Part shown: in pieces, positions 11,656 through 20,928 of the stretch
Layout: each line of letters starts with the position of its first letter
Position numbering within the stretch: position 1 is the stretch's first letter
Source of the DNA: Suillus spraguei
Taxonomy: Eukaryota > Basidiomycota > Agaricomycetes > Boletales > Suillaceae
Assembly: GCA_016800925.1 (NCBI GenBank)
Contig: JABCPU010000280.1
Coordinates: 1 to 64,000, forward strand
Direction of reading: 5' to 3'
DNA: 64,000 bases
Translations under genes and position numbers: made by a program
Notes under the pieces: model-generated
Databases searched by the model: none
The model's input: only the letters and a program-made list of their open reading frames with translations
Told to the model about the DNA's origin: nothing

Positions 11656-12666
11656 CTAAGCACCAGTCTCCATTTCACCTCCGGCACCCCCAGTCTCCTC
11701 CCCAGTCCCATCCGCCATCTCTTCCCCAGTTCCATCCGCCATCTCCCCTCCATTCTCATCCGCCACCTCTTCCCCAATCTCCTCACCAGCGCCATCCTTG
11801 TCGGATCCGGCAGAAACGGAAAGCCTAAATCCGGTCCGGATTTCCTCGATGAGCAGGGCCTGGAATTCCCTCTGTTGCTGGAGGAAGGCCTCCATGGTGG
11901 AGCTCATCCGCTCCATGGCAATCCGACTCCCTTCCGCCGCCGCAATACCATCTTGGAGAAGTCCGTTGGTCCGCGCCAACTCAGCAATGATGCCATTAGC
12001 AGCGGCCACCCAAGCCTGATCATCGTACTCCACAAAATCCTCATCCGTACCTTCGATAGTGACTGGATTAGAGAAGACATCCGCGTCCGCCACATCCGGA
12101 GTAGGACTCCTCTGACGGCGCTTGCCTTTGCCCTTCGGAGACGGAGTACCAGCAGGACGCTGCCTCTTCCGGCCCTTAGGCCCCTTAACGAATCCGGGCC
12201 TTCCAGGACAAGTGGCCTTGTCCTTCCGGCAGACGTCACAGGACTTAATCTACGAAACGTCGAAATCAGCGGATCCGAAGTTTTTCGGACGACTCACCAT
12301 GGCATTCTTCTCAGCATCACCCACTGGCACATCCGGCCCTTAGTGACGCAACGAGAGCAGTACCCATCCTTTGCCCCAGACGCAGGAGCAGCCTTGGCCT
12401 TTCCAACCCATTAATATCCGGATCCGGAAGAGTCCACAGCACTCACCCGAGCCTCAATCAGTGCCTCCGCCTCTTTTCCTCCATTTCCCTCCGGATCTCC
12501 GCCAACTCAATCTGCTTCAACTCCTCCTGCCTTTTCCGCTCCTCCGCCTCTTTCCGTTCCGTTCCGCCTCGGCTTCCGCTGCAGCCTTAGCAGCCGCCAG
12601 TTGCTGCTCCAGATCCGCCACAAGGTCAGCAGCAGACTTAGGGGCATCGGATTTCTTTCCAGACAT
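11656..12666 (-). pseudogene. Right-arm copy of the antisense Zn2Cys6-like gene
   Basis: Mirror image of the 4819-5833 gene; start codon at 12666, stop at 11656. The last exon is open and identical over its 145-residue C-terminal part, and the splice signals are kept. Small deletions in the first exon (about 12455-12465 and 12555-12565, relative to the left copy) break the N-terminal coiled-coil frame. The intact version is therefore the left one. Confidence 0.7.
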
Positions 12667-12847
12667 GTTAGGAGACAAGTTTTGTTAACAAGGATATGAA
12701 GTGGGGGTAGGAATCATTTCGGACGTCTGACGTCCGTATATCTGTTGGATTACAGACTCAGCACTACAACCATCAAACTTCCCCATCGTCTCGCATTAAT
12801 CTTGTCCGATCCGGATCGACGCTTCTTGTGCCTCAGGGGTTCGGCCC

Positions 12848-12861
12848 TAAGGGGGGGATAC
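12848..12861 (+). other. Polypurine tract of the gypsy element (right arm)
   Basis: A purine run of about 12 bases (AAGGGGGGGATA) ends just before the TGTCATA start of the LTR at 12862, the usual position of the plus-strand primer of LTR retrotransposons. The mirrored tract is at about 4625-4638. Confidence 0.75.
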
Positions 12862-13626
12862 TGTCATATACCATACTTCTAATCTCAGATCCGATCATAT
12901 CCGTCCAGATCCGATCGTTTCCATATCCGTCCGTCCACAGATCCTGTCCGGACCACCCTCCGAATGTACTCACTTCTCGCACCTTAACTCCCTGGTGAAC
13001 ATCTGCGTCTATCTCCTTTCGTCATTTCTCCTACTACCGGTACTCCGGCTGTTTATATTTCCGTCCTGTGTTACTGATCCGTTTCCTGTGTTCATTTCCG
13101 ATTCATGCTTACTGATCCGCTGTGCAATAACTAATAGACTTCCGTTACACTTCGTACATAGCCCTCGGTCCCGGACTTGCTGATTATCCGTCTTAGATAC
13201 TTACTGTATATAAACCACTTGTAGATCTCCGTAGAACCTTAGTTCGAATATCATCTTAGATTCTGCTCATTCTGCCTCCTCCGGACTTAAGTCACTCTCC
13301 GCTTTAAGTCACCTTCCGAGACTTAGGATTGACTCCTATAGTCCATACCTCCGACTCTATCTTCGGATAGTCCATCTCCGTTAGTTTCTAGTTGGAACTC
13401 GTTCCGAAACTAGCCTTAATCTCTTTCCTCCCTTACGTTCCGAATTACCTTCGGACGTATTACATCCGACACCTTCGGACACCCGGATCCGTCACGCAAC
13501 CCCTTCCGGGTCTTCGGACGAATAACTCCTCCCTGAAATAAAGGGCATTACTCGAGAAAGGGGCACAGTGTACGAACTGAGGCCAAAGCCCTTCGGATCT
13601 CTCTACCCTTGAGTACAGTCTTAACA
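12862..13626 (+). repeat. 3' LTR of the right gypsy arm
   Basis: 765-bp LTR with TGTCATATACC start and CTTAACA end; TATA-like GTATATAAACC at about 13206. Its outer end touches the minisatellite at 13627 onwards. Confidence 0.9.
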
Positions 13627-13639
13627 AGAAAACAAGAAC

Positions 13640-14045
13640 CTGCACCAACTGAGAGCGGGACACAGCCAGAGCATTATTTGGCATCGGGCCAAAAGACTAG
13701 GACACGGCATTCTCTGACAGCAAGACATGGCCAGAGCATCATCAGCATCATGCAAGCAAACCAAAAGACGAGAATACATACTCTGAGAGCGGGACGCAAC
13801 AAGAACACCATCAGGACTGGGTATTAAGCGAGCCAAAGATGAGAACACGCACTCGCTAGGAGTGGGATGTGACCAGCACATCATCAGCATTGAGTAAGTG
13901 AGTCGACAGACGAGAAACGCACCGCCTGAGAGCGGGACATGGCCAATGCATCATCAGGGTTGGGTAAGCAAACCAACAGGCAAGAGACACACTGGCTGAG
14001 CATCATCAACGTTGGGTAAGCGAGCCAAAAGACAAGAACAGCTTA
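13640..14045. repeat. ~70-bp minisatellite, about 5.7 degenerate copies
   Basis: Imperfect head-to-tail units of about 70 bp, each with CTGAGAGCGGGAC, a GCATCATCAGCATTGGG-like core, then GAGCCAAAAGACGAGAACACGCA-like sequence. Unit starts are near 13645, 13710, 13780, 13850, 13920 and 13990; the last is shortened. It begins within about 20 bp of the right LTR end. No coding role was seen. Confidence 0.8.
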
Positions 14046-14485
14046 CTGCAAGACCTGCTTTCGTCGCTCCGAGGGTGAAACTAAACGCCTCGAATGTGAA
14101 TGCAACTCTAGGTTGATGGCAAAGCTGCTCTCGTCTGACATGTGTTTGAGTGAAAGATGGACTTAGTGAAATATTTAAACAAACTCACCTTCAGATAAGC
14201 AGAGTGTATCCACACAGTCGAAAACACGAGCAAATGAAGATCTAGAAAAGTCATCTAGAAATTGTTCGAAAATGTTCTGTTTGCAACTAATATGGGCCAT
14301 ATGGCAGATCATCTATCTATACAGGAATGATATATCCTAGCAGTATGGATAACTTGCCTGGATGATGTATGGGTTTTTCTGGCTCATAGTCCAGTCAGGA
14401 TGTATCAATATGACGATATGAGGTGCACAGCATGATGCGGTGGACAGAAATGTGATCAAGCTCCGGCGGTGTTTCGTGCTTTATA
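14046..14485. other. No supported gene
   Basis: AT-rich spacer between the minisatellite and the Tc1-like palindrome. It ends in the TA target dinucleotide at 14484-14485. No coding or structural signal was seen. Confidence 0.4.
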
Positions 14486-14845
14486 CAGTGGCTCAAAAAA
14501 CTGTCCGCATGTTTTGACATTTTTCACTATCTATGATATTGTGTGAGAATGAACAAATTCCTCAAGGACATACTTATACCACATTGTAGTATGGCTTCAG
14601 GGCTTTTATTTGAGCCCTACACCGTGGGAATCGGCAGAGATATGGTGGAGATATAAGGCTTATAAAATGATGACTCATGTGGACAGTTTTTTGAGTGTAT
14701 ATTAAAACTATATAAATCATTATTTATGACACCATAAAAATCATGCCACTATTATATAAATTATAAAGTGGTGTCATTATGTTATTTTATGACTATATCT
14801 AACTATATAAACCAGAATATCTCATGTATCATAGTCATAATCACC

Positions 14846-15103
14846 ATGAAAGCCATCTCCTCTGCTCAAAGAGATAATATCCTCTCTCTGTCTTATGCTG
14901 GCCTCTCTGCTCGCCAAATTTCCTCTAGAACTGGAGTATGCAAGTCCACTGTGGCCAAGTTCATCAAAGAAAGCCACCCAGACAAGGAAAACTCTTGTGG
15001 AGGACGTCCATCCAAGCTTACCTCTACTGACAAAAGGGCTATTATCCAACATATCACTACAGGAAAGGCTGATAATGGACAGCATTATCAGCCTTTCCTG
15101 TAG
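14846..15103 (+). pseudogene. Tc1-like transposase N-terminal fragment (left arm)
   Basis: From ATG at 14846: MKAISSAQRDNILSLSYAGL, then ARQISSRTGVCKSTVAKFI, a helix-turn-helix of the Tc1 transposase paired-like domain, then the GGRPSKLTSTDKRAI linker. The frame crosses the axis and ends at 15103, about 85 residues in. It cannot be a working transposase, though it could bind terminal repeats. Confidence 0.8.
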
Positions 15104-15314
15104 TGATATGTTGGATAATAGCCCTTTTGTCAGTAGAGGTAAGCTTGGATGGACGTCCTCCACAAGAGTTTTCCTTGTCTGGGTGGCTTTCTTTGATGAA
15201 CTTGGCCACAGTGGACTTGCATACTCCAGTTCTAGAGGAAATTTGGCGAGCAGAGAGGCCAGCATAAGACAGAGAGAGGATATTATCTCTTTGAGCAGAG
15301 GAGATGGCTTTCAT
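15057..15314 (-). pseudogene. Tc1-like transposase N-terminal fragment (right arm)
   Basis: Exact mirror of the left fragment on the minus strand, ATG at 15314, differing only in the residues encoded by the central 5 bp. The 3' ends of the two fragments overlap across the axis. Confidence 0.8.
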
Positions 15315-15854
15315 GGTGATTATGACTATGATACATGAGATATTCTGGTTTATATAGTTAGATATAGTCATAAAATAACATAATGACACCACTTTATAAT
15401 TTATATAATAGTGGCATGATTTTTATGGTGTCATAAATAATGATTTATATAGTTTTAATATACACTCAAAAAACTGTCCACATGAGTCATCATTTTATAA
15501 GCCTTATATCTCCACCATATCTCTGCCGATTCCCACGGTGTAGGGCTCAAATAAAAGCCCTGAAGCCATACTACAATGTGGTATAAGTATGTCCTTGAGG
15601 AATTTGTTCATTCTCACACAATATCATAGATAGTGAAAAATGTCAAAACATGCGGACAGTTTTTTGAGCCACTGTATATGTGGAAAGAAAGCTGACCAAA
15701 GGGGTGTCCTTGTATTGCCATGATCTAATCATATATAAACCCAACCAATGAATAAGACTTCCAGAGCCTATTCAAGAAGAGTACATACGACCTTGAAATG
15801 CATATGCTGCTTTGCGTCGCAAATCGATCCTTTGTATACTTTAGCAATACCATA

Positions 15855-16250
15855 TTAGTCGGTAGTGGCCTCAGTGAGCTCGGTTGTGGAAAAACCGACG
15901 TAGGAGGCATCAGGAAATTCACACATTCCTTGACGTGCCCTTATGCGGACTTATTTACACTTAACTGCCTTGGTGAAATTGAATCTACTTGTCCAAAATT
16001 TCAATGTGAATGAATTCAGAAAAAAAAAGTTGAGATATATTAATATACATGTTTTATTGTATTTCGCACTCAAAAAATATAAGATATGCCAGGTGAATGA
16101 TGTGAGAGAGAGCAAACAAGTTTTGAGATAAGTGAGTTAAGCTGATTAAGCATGTTAAGGAATGTGTGAATTTCCTGATGGGTGGAGGCATCAAACACGT
16201 TGTAGTAGAAGCGCTGCATGAATACGTAGCTAAAGTAAAAATCTCAAAGG
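15855..16250 (-). pseudogene. Pepsin-like (A1) protease C-terminal remnant, split by a MITE
   Basis: Minus-strand sequence encodes SYVFMQRFYYNVFDAS (about 16165-16230) and, on the far side of a 273-bp insertion, VGFSTTELTEATTD-stop (15855-15905). This matches the C-terminus of the A1 protease gene at 57.5-58.9 kb (GYVFLQRFYSVFDSTR...VGFATT). Upstream exons are not found and the frame is broken, so only a scrap of a paralogue is left. Confidence 0.7.
15908..16180. mobile_element. 273-bp MITE, hAT-like
   Basis: Terminal inverted repeats of about 24 bp, CATCAGGAAATTCACACATT... at 15908 and its complement ending CCTGATG at 16180. The flanking 8 bp, GTAGGAGG (15900-15907) and GGTGGAGG (16181-16188), look like a slightly diverged 8-bp target duplication, the hAT size. 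Removing element plus one flank restores a continuous protease-like sequence. No transposase is encoded. Confidence 0.75.
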
Positions 16251-16363
16251 CATGGTGATCTGCGTACATATTGGGAATGTCAGGTGGTGCGAAGTTACGC
16301 CAGGTGTTTGTTTACGAAGTTATGCAGGAACTTGAAGTTCTTGCACATGTTATTCTTACTGTC

Positions 16364-16530
16364 CGCTCGAAGGCAAATGCCTTCGAGCCTGAGGGCTCTC
16401 GGAAAACTCGTTGAAGTTATCTAGGTATGTCGTCGTACTTTGTTTCGTTGAATTGCTGATGACACAAAGCCTGATGCGGCTGATTTTTCTGATTGCAGCT
16501 TCAGGGAAATTAGTCGCATCAGGCTTGTGA
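16364..16530. repeat. Clustered hairpins
   Basis: GCTCGAAGGCA-aa-TGCCTTCGAGC at 16365-16388 is a perfect 11-bp stem with a 2-nt loop. A second inverted repeat pairs AGCCTGATGCG (about 16465) with CGCATCAGGCT (about 16515) around a 40-nt loop. No gene was recognised here. Confidence 0.55.
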
Positions 16531-16569
16531 CCAGTCGAGTTTTTATAGGCAGATCTTAGACGACTCAAA

Positions 16570-17617
16570 ATAGTCGTTTATTCTCTCCTGATCATCATCC
16601 ATTTCCTTGCTGTTATCGAAGATGTGCTCATAGTGTTCTCACGCAGATTAACTTTAGCAGCTCGCTGAATCGCCACCCAACTGTTATACCTTGCTGACAG
16701 ACTTTCGGCGCTTCTATTTTCGATCTATTGTTCATGTCATGAAGACGTATGGTATGACCTATCTTTGTTATCACCCCCGCGCCTGTTAACTTTTGTGCTC
16801 CATTACTAGAGTCCTTCATCCATAGGTTTGGTACGCTTCCAAACCCTCATGTCCCTATTTCTTGCTATGACACTCTGTCTAAACATTCTTCTCCCTACAT
16901 TTTCCCATTGGGGCGTATTGAAAGCGCCATCGCACAAGGGCCTTCCAACAATGGAACATTCCGTCGGCGGTACGCGTCATTCAGACCTGGAGCTTTTTAA
17001 GATCAGCATACCACTTAGGGTTGACTTAGGGTTACGTCGTCAATGGAACGGAACAATGCATAGTGATCTCATGTTGATAATAATAGAATTTAGGACGCTT
17101 CAATGGTAGGCTCGATTAATGACATCGGAACTGAAAAATAGGCACTCGTGTGCCACTACTCGACCACTATGTTCCAAAGACACGAAGCTTGAAGCTTTGT
17201 GTTGGCGTGGTTATTTCATTGAGTGTTGTGAATGCTTATAATTAGTCTGAAAGCTAATCAAATCACGACCGAACACAAATTATCATTATAAATATGGTAG
17301 GTATCGCGAGAAACTAATCCATGATTTGCCAGTAAAAACAGTACCGGAGCCCCATAATAAGCTGGCGGAGTGTGTTTTCTATTGATATCACACTAGCACA
17401 CACATACAATGGATTGAGCGGGAGTAAGCCCCCTGCGAATAAAGCTGTATCCAACATAAGGTCTTCGACTCCAAAGGATAATAAATTTGAATAAAAAAAC
17501 AGTACCAGAATACAAAAATAATACATCACTATCGTTATGTTTCGTTTCATTATCTACCACGTCTCATGGCGCGGAGCCCCTGCTGCAGCGGCTTAGTGGG
17601 GTGCTTTCTTAATTCCT
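16570..17617. other. No supported gene
   Basis: Short unspliced frames only, for example 16828-17109 plus, none with recognisable features. The right end is the 3' flank of the GH18 gene. Confidence 0.4.
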
Positions 17618-19899
17618 TTACAAAGCAGGCGCAGGGGTGATGACGGAGGCTGGGAGAGCTCTACGATTAGGTGCGGCGGTGGCCGTAGAGGTGCAAGCTC
17701 CGTCGTTAACCCAGACACCCGCTGCACCTGTGGTGGAAATGTGAATTTTTTTTCTGGCAAAACTGGGTTCAATTACCTCCAGGGGCATCGTCCTCCGTCC
17801 AATAGCTCGCAGTCCATAGGTACCCACTAACTTATGGTTTAGTAGATTCGGACAAGAGTAATTCAGAAGATACGTACCCGTAAGTCACTTCTTCACCTCC
17901 GGTATACTGTACAAGGTTCAGTGTTGAACGGAGGAAAAAATAGAAACATACTCACGGCCACACTAGCGGACCACGCAGCAACACCTGCGCAAGTGGTCCC
18001 GGATGCTGAGGTACTGGTGCTTGTCGTCGTGCTAGTGCTTGTCGTTGTGGTACTAGTGCTCGTAGCTGTGGTACTGATGCTCGTCAGGGTGACACTGGTG
18101 CTCGTCGATGTGACACTAGTAGTCGTAGAGGTGCAAATTCCGTCGTTAACCCAAACATCAGCGGAACCTGTTGTGGGACTGTTATTTTTTTTCTGGAAAC
18201 ACTGAGTTCAAATCACCTCCAGGGACGTCGTCTTCCGTCCAATAGCTCGCGGTCCACAGGTACCCACTAAGTTATTGGTTAGTAAATGGACAAGAATGAA
18301 TCAGAAAGTACACACCCGTAGGTAACTTCAGTACCTCCGGTATACTGTACAAGGTTCAGTGTTGAATGAAGGGCAAAAATAGAAACATACTCACGGCCAC
18401 ACTATTGGACCACGCAGCAACACCTGCACAAATGGTCCCAGGCAATGAGGTACTAGTGCTTGTGGTTGTTGAGGTGGTGCTCGTCGGTGTCGCACACGTG
18501 GATGGCACTGGCCAGGTGTCCGCAAGCACAGTCGCGATCCATGCGGAATTAGCCTCAGGATACTAATATCGACATGCTCAAAAACCTTGCAGATCAATCG
18601 GATTTCCACGTACCTCCCAAACCATGACACCAGCATCTAGAATTCCCCGTAATGATCAGAGATATGAAACTAGCTAAATGGGACAGACTTACCCATCCAC
18701 CATCATAGGCCAAGGAAACACATGTTGCTAAGAGAGACGGATCCACGTACCCATTGGTGGCTTGTGCTGCGGTAGCAGGCTTGCCAATCACAAGCTTGTC
18801 CAGAGAAATACCGTTATCGGCGATTTGGAACAGTGCAGTTTGTGGCCAAGTAGACGAAGAGTTGTACAGGAGACCATCGCAAGTTGTATACTCCGTTGTG
18901 CCCTCTGTTTGTTGTCACTTTGACAAATGGAACACATCAGAGAGAGACTCACGGTTGTAAAACTGAGGTGTCAGAAAATCAGGACAAGATATCAAAATTA
19001 TAGGACATCGGCCGCACCTGCACATTATACCAATCAATCAGACTACCGACCACAGAGTCTATCCAGAGGTATCCTCCACCACCCCACATATCAGGAGAAA
19101 ACCTTTTGGTTTTTGTCAGTAATTATCGACTTGGCCTCTATGTATTTACCAAGGTGCAACAGCTGTGCGAAAAAGCTTAACCTGATAATGATGCTTTCTG
19201 AATGTCACTCACGAGCATGAGTCAATATATATTGCCCCTGCGGAAGCTGAGTGCGCAGCTGGGTGGTGAAGTTACCGAGCCACTGCTCAGCAGCGCCAGT
19301 ACCAGCGTCGAATGCAGCAAAATCCTATGGAAAGTCAGTTCTCGTCAAGCCATATCAGACATCATGCAACATGCCTCATAGTCGACGTCTACACCCTGGA
19401 GGCCATATTCGATAACCCAAGCTGCCATGGTATTCGCAGTATCGATGGGGTCGTATCCCGATGAGGTAGGGGTTTCGGTGGACCCGAAAGGGACACGATA
19501 AGTGAGATACCTGCGGCCTCGTACTCGGAAAGAATAGAAGAACGTTGATCTGCAGTGAGCTCTTCCCATTCCTGAGCTTGATCTGCTGCACCATATTCTA
19601 AGAGGAAAGACAATGCAAACACATTGAATCCCTGATGTTGGTACCAGTTGACGATTAGGGTATCGACTGCAGGCAGAGGAAGGGAAAGCTCACACAAATT
19701 TCTGACACGGTTGGTTCGGTGGAAACGTACGCATCACTGTATAAAACGAAATAGGGGGCTACCGGGGTAGCACGTTTCAAAATGTTGCTTGCTTTCGGAG
19801 TCAGGCTTCTTAGCATCTGCTCAAGAGGCACAGAGGCGACCTCCCGAAGCACGCGAATGCTGCCATCGCAGCCGTTAGGGATAGGTAGAAATGTACCAT
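17618..19899 (-). CDS. Secreted GH18 chitinase-like enzyme with two CBM5/12 modules
   Basis: Glycoside hydrolase family 18, predicted to cut chitin or related N-acetylglucosamine polymers outside the cell. Seen: start at 19899 with a hydrophobic leader (MVHFYLSLTAAMAAFA); catalytic domain with PYFVLYSDAYVSTEPT, GFNVFALSFLL, GSTETPTSSGYDPIDTA and the active-site strand GVDVDYE (about 19375-19395, catalytic Glu last); AGVMVWE near 18640; a Thr/Ser linker; then two chitin-binding modules of the CAGVAAW...YTGG...WTEDD...VW.NDG type (about 18430-18130 and 17990-17680), separated by a (TSTS)n linker. The stop is at 17618. A TATA-like TATAAATT lies about 80 bp upstream. Oddities: the leader joins the mature part only if one base is added near 19850, and the intron after the catalytic Glu (19325-19374) has a GC donor. 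Endo-beta-N-acetylglucosaminidase activity is an alternative. Confidence 0.85.
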
Positions 19900-20928
19900 T
19901 ATGTCCGAGATATAGAAGATGAAAGAGGGTTTTAACTTGTGCAGAGAAGCAGCTACCGATTCAGCATAACCCGCCGCAATTTATACCTGCAGACAAGAAC
20001 CAACAAGAACCAAAACCTCGAGATACCCCGAGTACGCGTGATTAGTTATCTCGCGAGTGTGACGGAAATAGTGGGTCATCAGCTTCTGACGATGAGGATA
20101 GCATATGTGGTTCCTGTATGGTCAGAATGTCAGATAGTCAGAATGGAACCTTGAGAGCTTGTCAGAGCCCCCTGGAGGGACTTGAGGCGACGCAAGGGCA
20201 TGATTCAGAATAAACAATTACCGAATAGGTAGGTATCTCCTAGAAGTACATAAATGAATGTGCCTCACAATGACTCGATTGAGGCACAGAAATTCTGGGG
20301 CCCCATGAGGGACTCGTTGTAACATCTAAGCATCTAAATTCATAAGTCAGCGCGAGTAGAACTCGCGCTGCTGGGCAGATTCTACCCCAATTCCCTAATT
20401 GGTATGCCCAGACATCCGAACGGTAGATTTATCAGATTGAAAGGTATCTGAGGGAGGGGGAAAAGTTAAAAAATGAGGACGTATCGCATGCGACTCGCCA
20501 TATTTAGGAATCTGTGTCTCTAAGACGGTATTGAAGATATCAGTTCGTTAGTATCTCCTATACAGGGGAACAAGCGGATCAGCAACTTGCGGCAAGTACT
20601 GTCTACTGCACGCATACGATAATTCCGAGTCCTCCGTTCAACTTGAAATAGTTCAACTATTTGGGGGTTGAACTAATATTTGAAGGGAGGAATCAAATTC
20701 TATGGCAGACTATACCATTAAGTTTTCATCCAATGATTTGTGCAATCTATTTGACACGGTCGTCGACGATGAATGGATTCAACTTGAACTTGGTAGTGCA
20801 AGTTCAATGGTTCGTTTAGACATTTCCTAGTTCTCACGCTGTGTGCCACTTGATCCGCGACTCCACTTTATCCTTAAGAGCTCCATTCCATCCTCCAGCT
20901 GAGCATAATACGGGAGGTACTTCAAGAG
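19900..20928. other. Intergenic region with stable hairpins
   Basis: Contains the GH18 promoter at the left, the hairpin pair at 20348-20411, and a dyad around GTTCAACT at 20638-20675. No open frame with coding character was seen. Confidence 0.45.
20348..20411. repeat. Two adjacent strong stem-loops
   Basis: CAGCGCGAGT-aga-ACTCGCGCTG (20348-20370) is a perfect 10-bp stem. Directly next to it, CTGGGCA...TGCCCAG (20371-20411) encloses an inner CCAATT-ccct-AATTGG stem. Both would form in RNA of either strand. It is not a tRNA: no D, anticodon and T arm arrangement fits. Confidence 0.7.

Larger units (their letters stand above)
3859..13626. mobile_element. Palindromic Ty3/gypsy chromovirus (two 5'-truncated copies, LTRs outermost)
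   Basis: Two copies of one LTR retrotransposon in inverted orientation, arms 3859-8688 and 8798-13626, around a 109-bp spacer with a 40-base A run. Each arm holds the part of pol from reverse transcriptase to chromodomain, an extra antisense gene and one complete LTR. Gag, protease, the 5' end of reverse transcriptase and any 5' LTR are missing from both. The arms share an old pol frameshift (in the integrase after HPEG) but also carry private single-base differences. The inverted repeat stops exactly at the TG...CA LTR ends and the outside flanks differ, which argues against a simple fold-back read. No target-site duplication is visible (CCCGT left, AGAAA right). Confidence 0.92.
14486..15674. 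mobile_element. Perfect palindrome of two Tc1/mariner-like half elements
   Basis: 1189 bp, symmetric about 15080, with a 5-bp centre; the arms look identical. Ends are CAGTGGCTC...GAGCCACTG, flanked by TA on both sides (14484-14485 and 15675-15676), as Tc1/mariner insertion requires. Each arm carries the terminal repeat and the N-terminal helix-turn-helix part of a transposase, joined tail to tail; the DDE catalytic domain is absent. An internal inverted copy of the terminal motif (14680-14697 and 15463-15480) gives each arm two repeat sites. Flanking DNA is not palindromic, so the unit looks like a genuine insertion mobilised by a transposase made elsewhere. Confidence 0.9.

Noticed and set aside
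3859..13626. Possibility that the gypsy palindrome is two separate full insertions
   Set aside because: There are only two LTRs, both outermost, and both copies lack the same 5' half; two independent full insertions would leave inner LTRs and gag.
16828..17109. 93-codon frame with a hydrophobic start, possibly a signal peptide
   Set aside because: The rest has no features, no splice or homology support, and it lies in repeat-remnant DNA.
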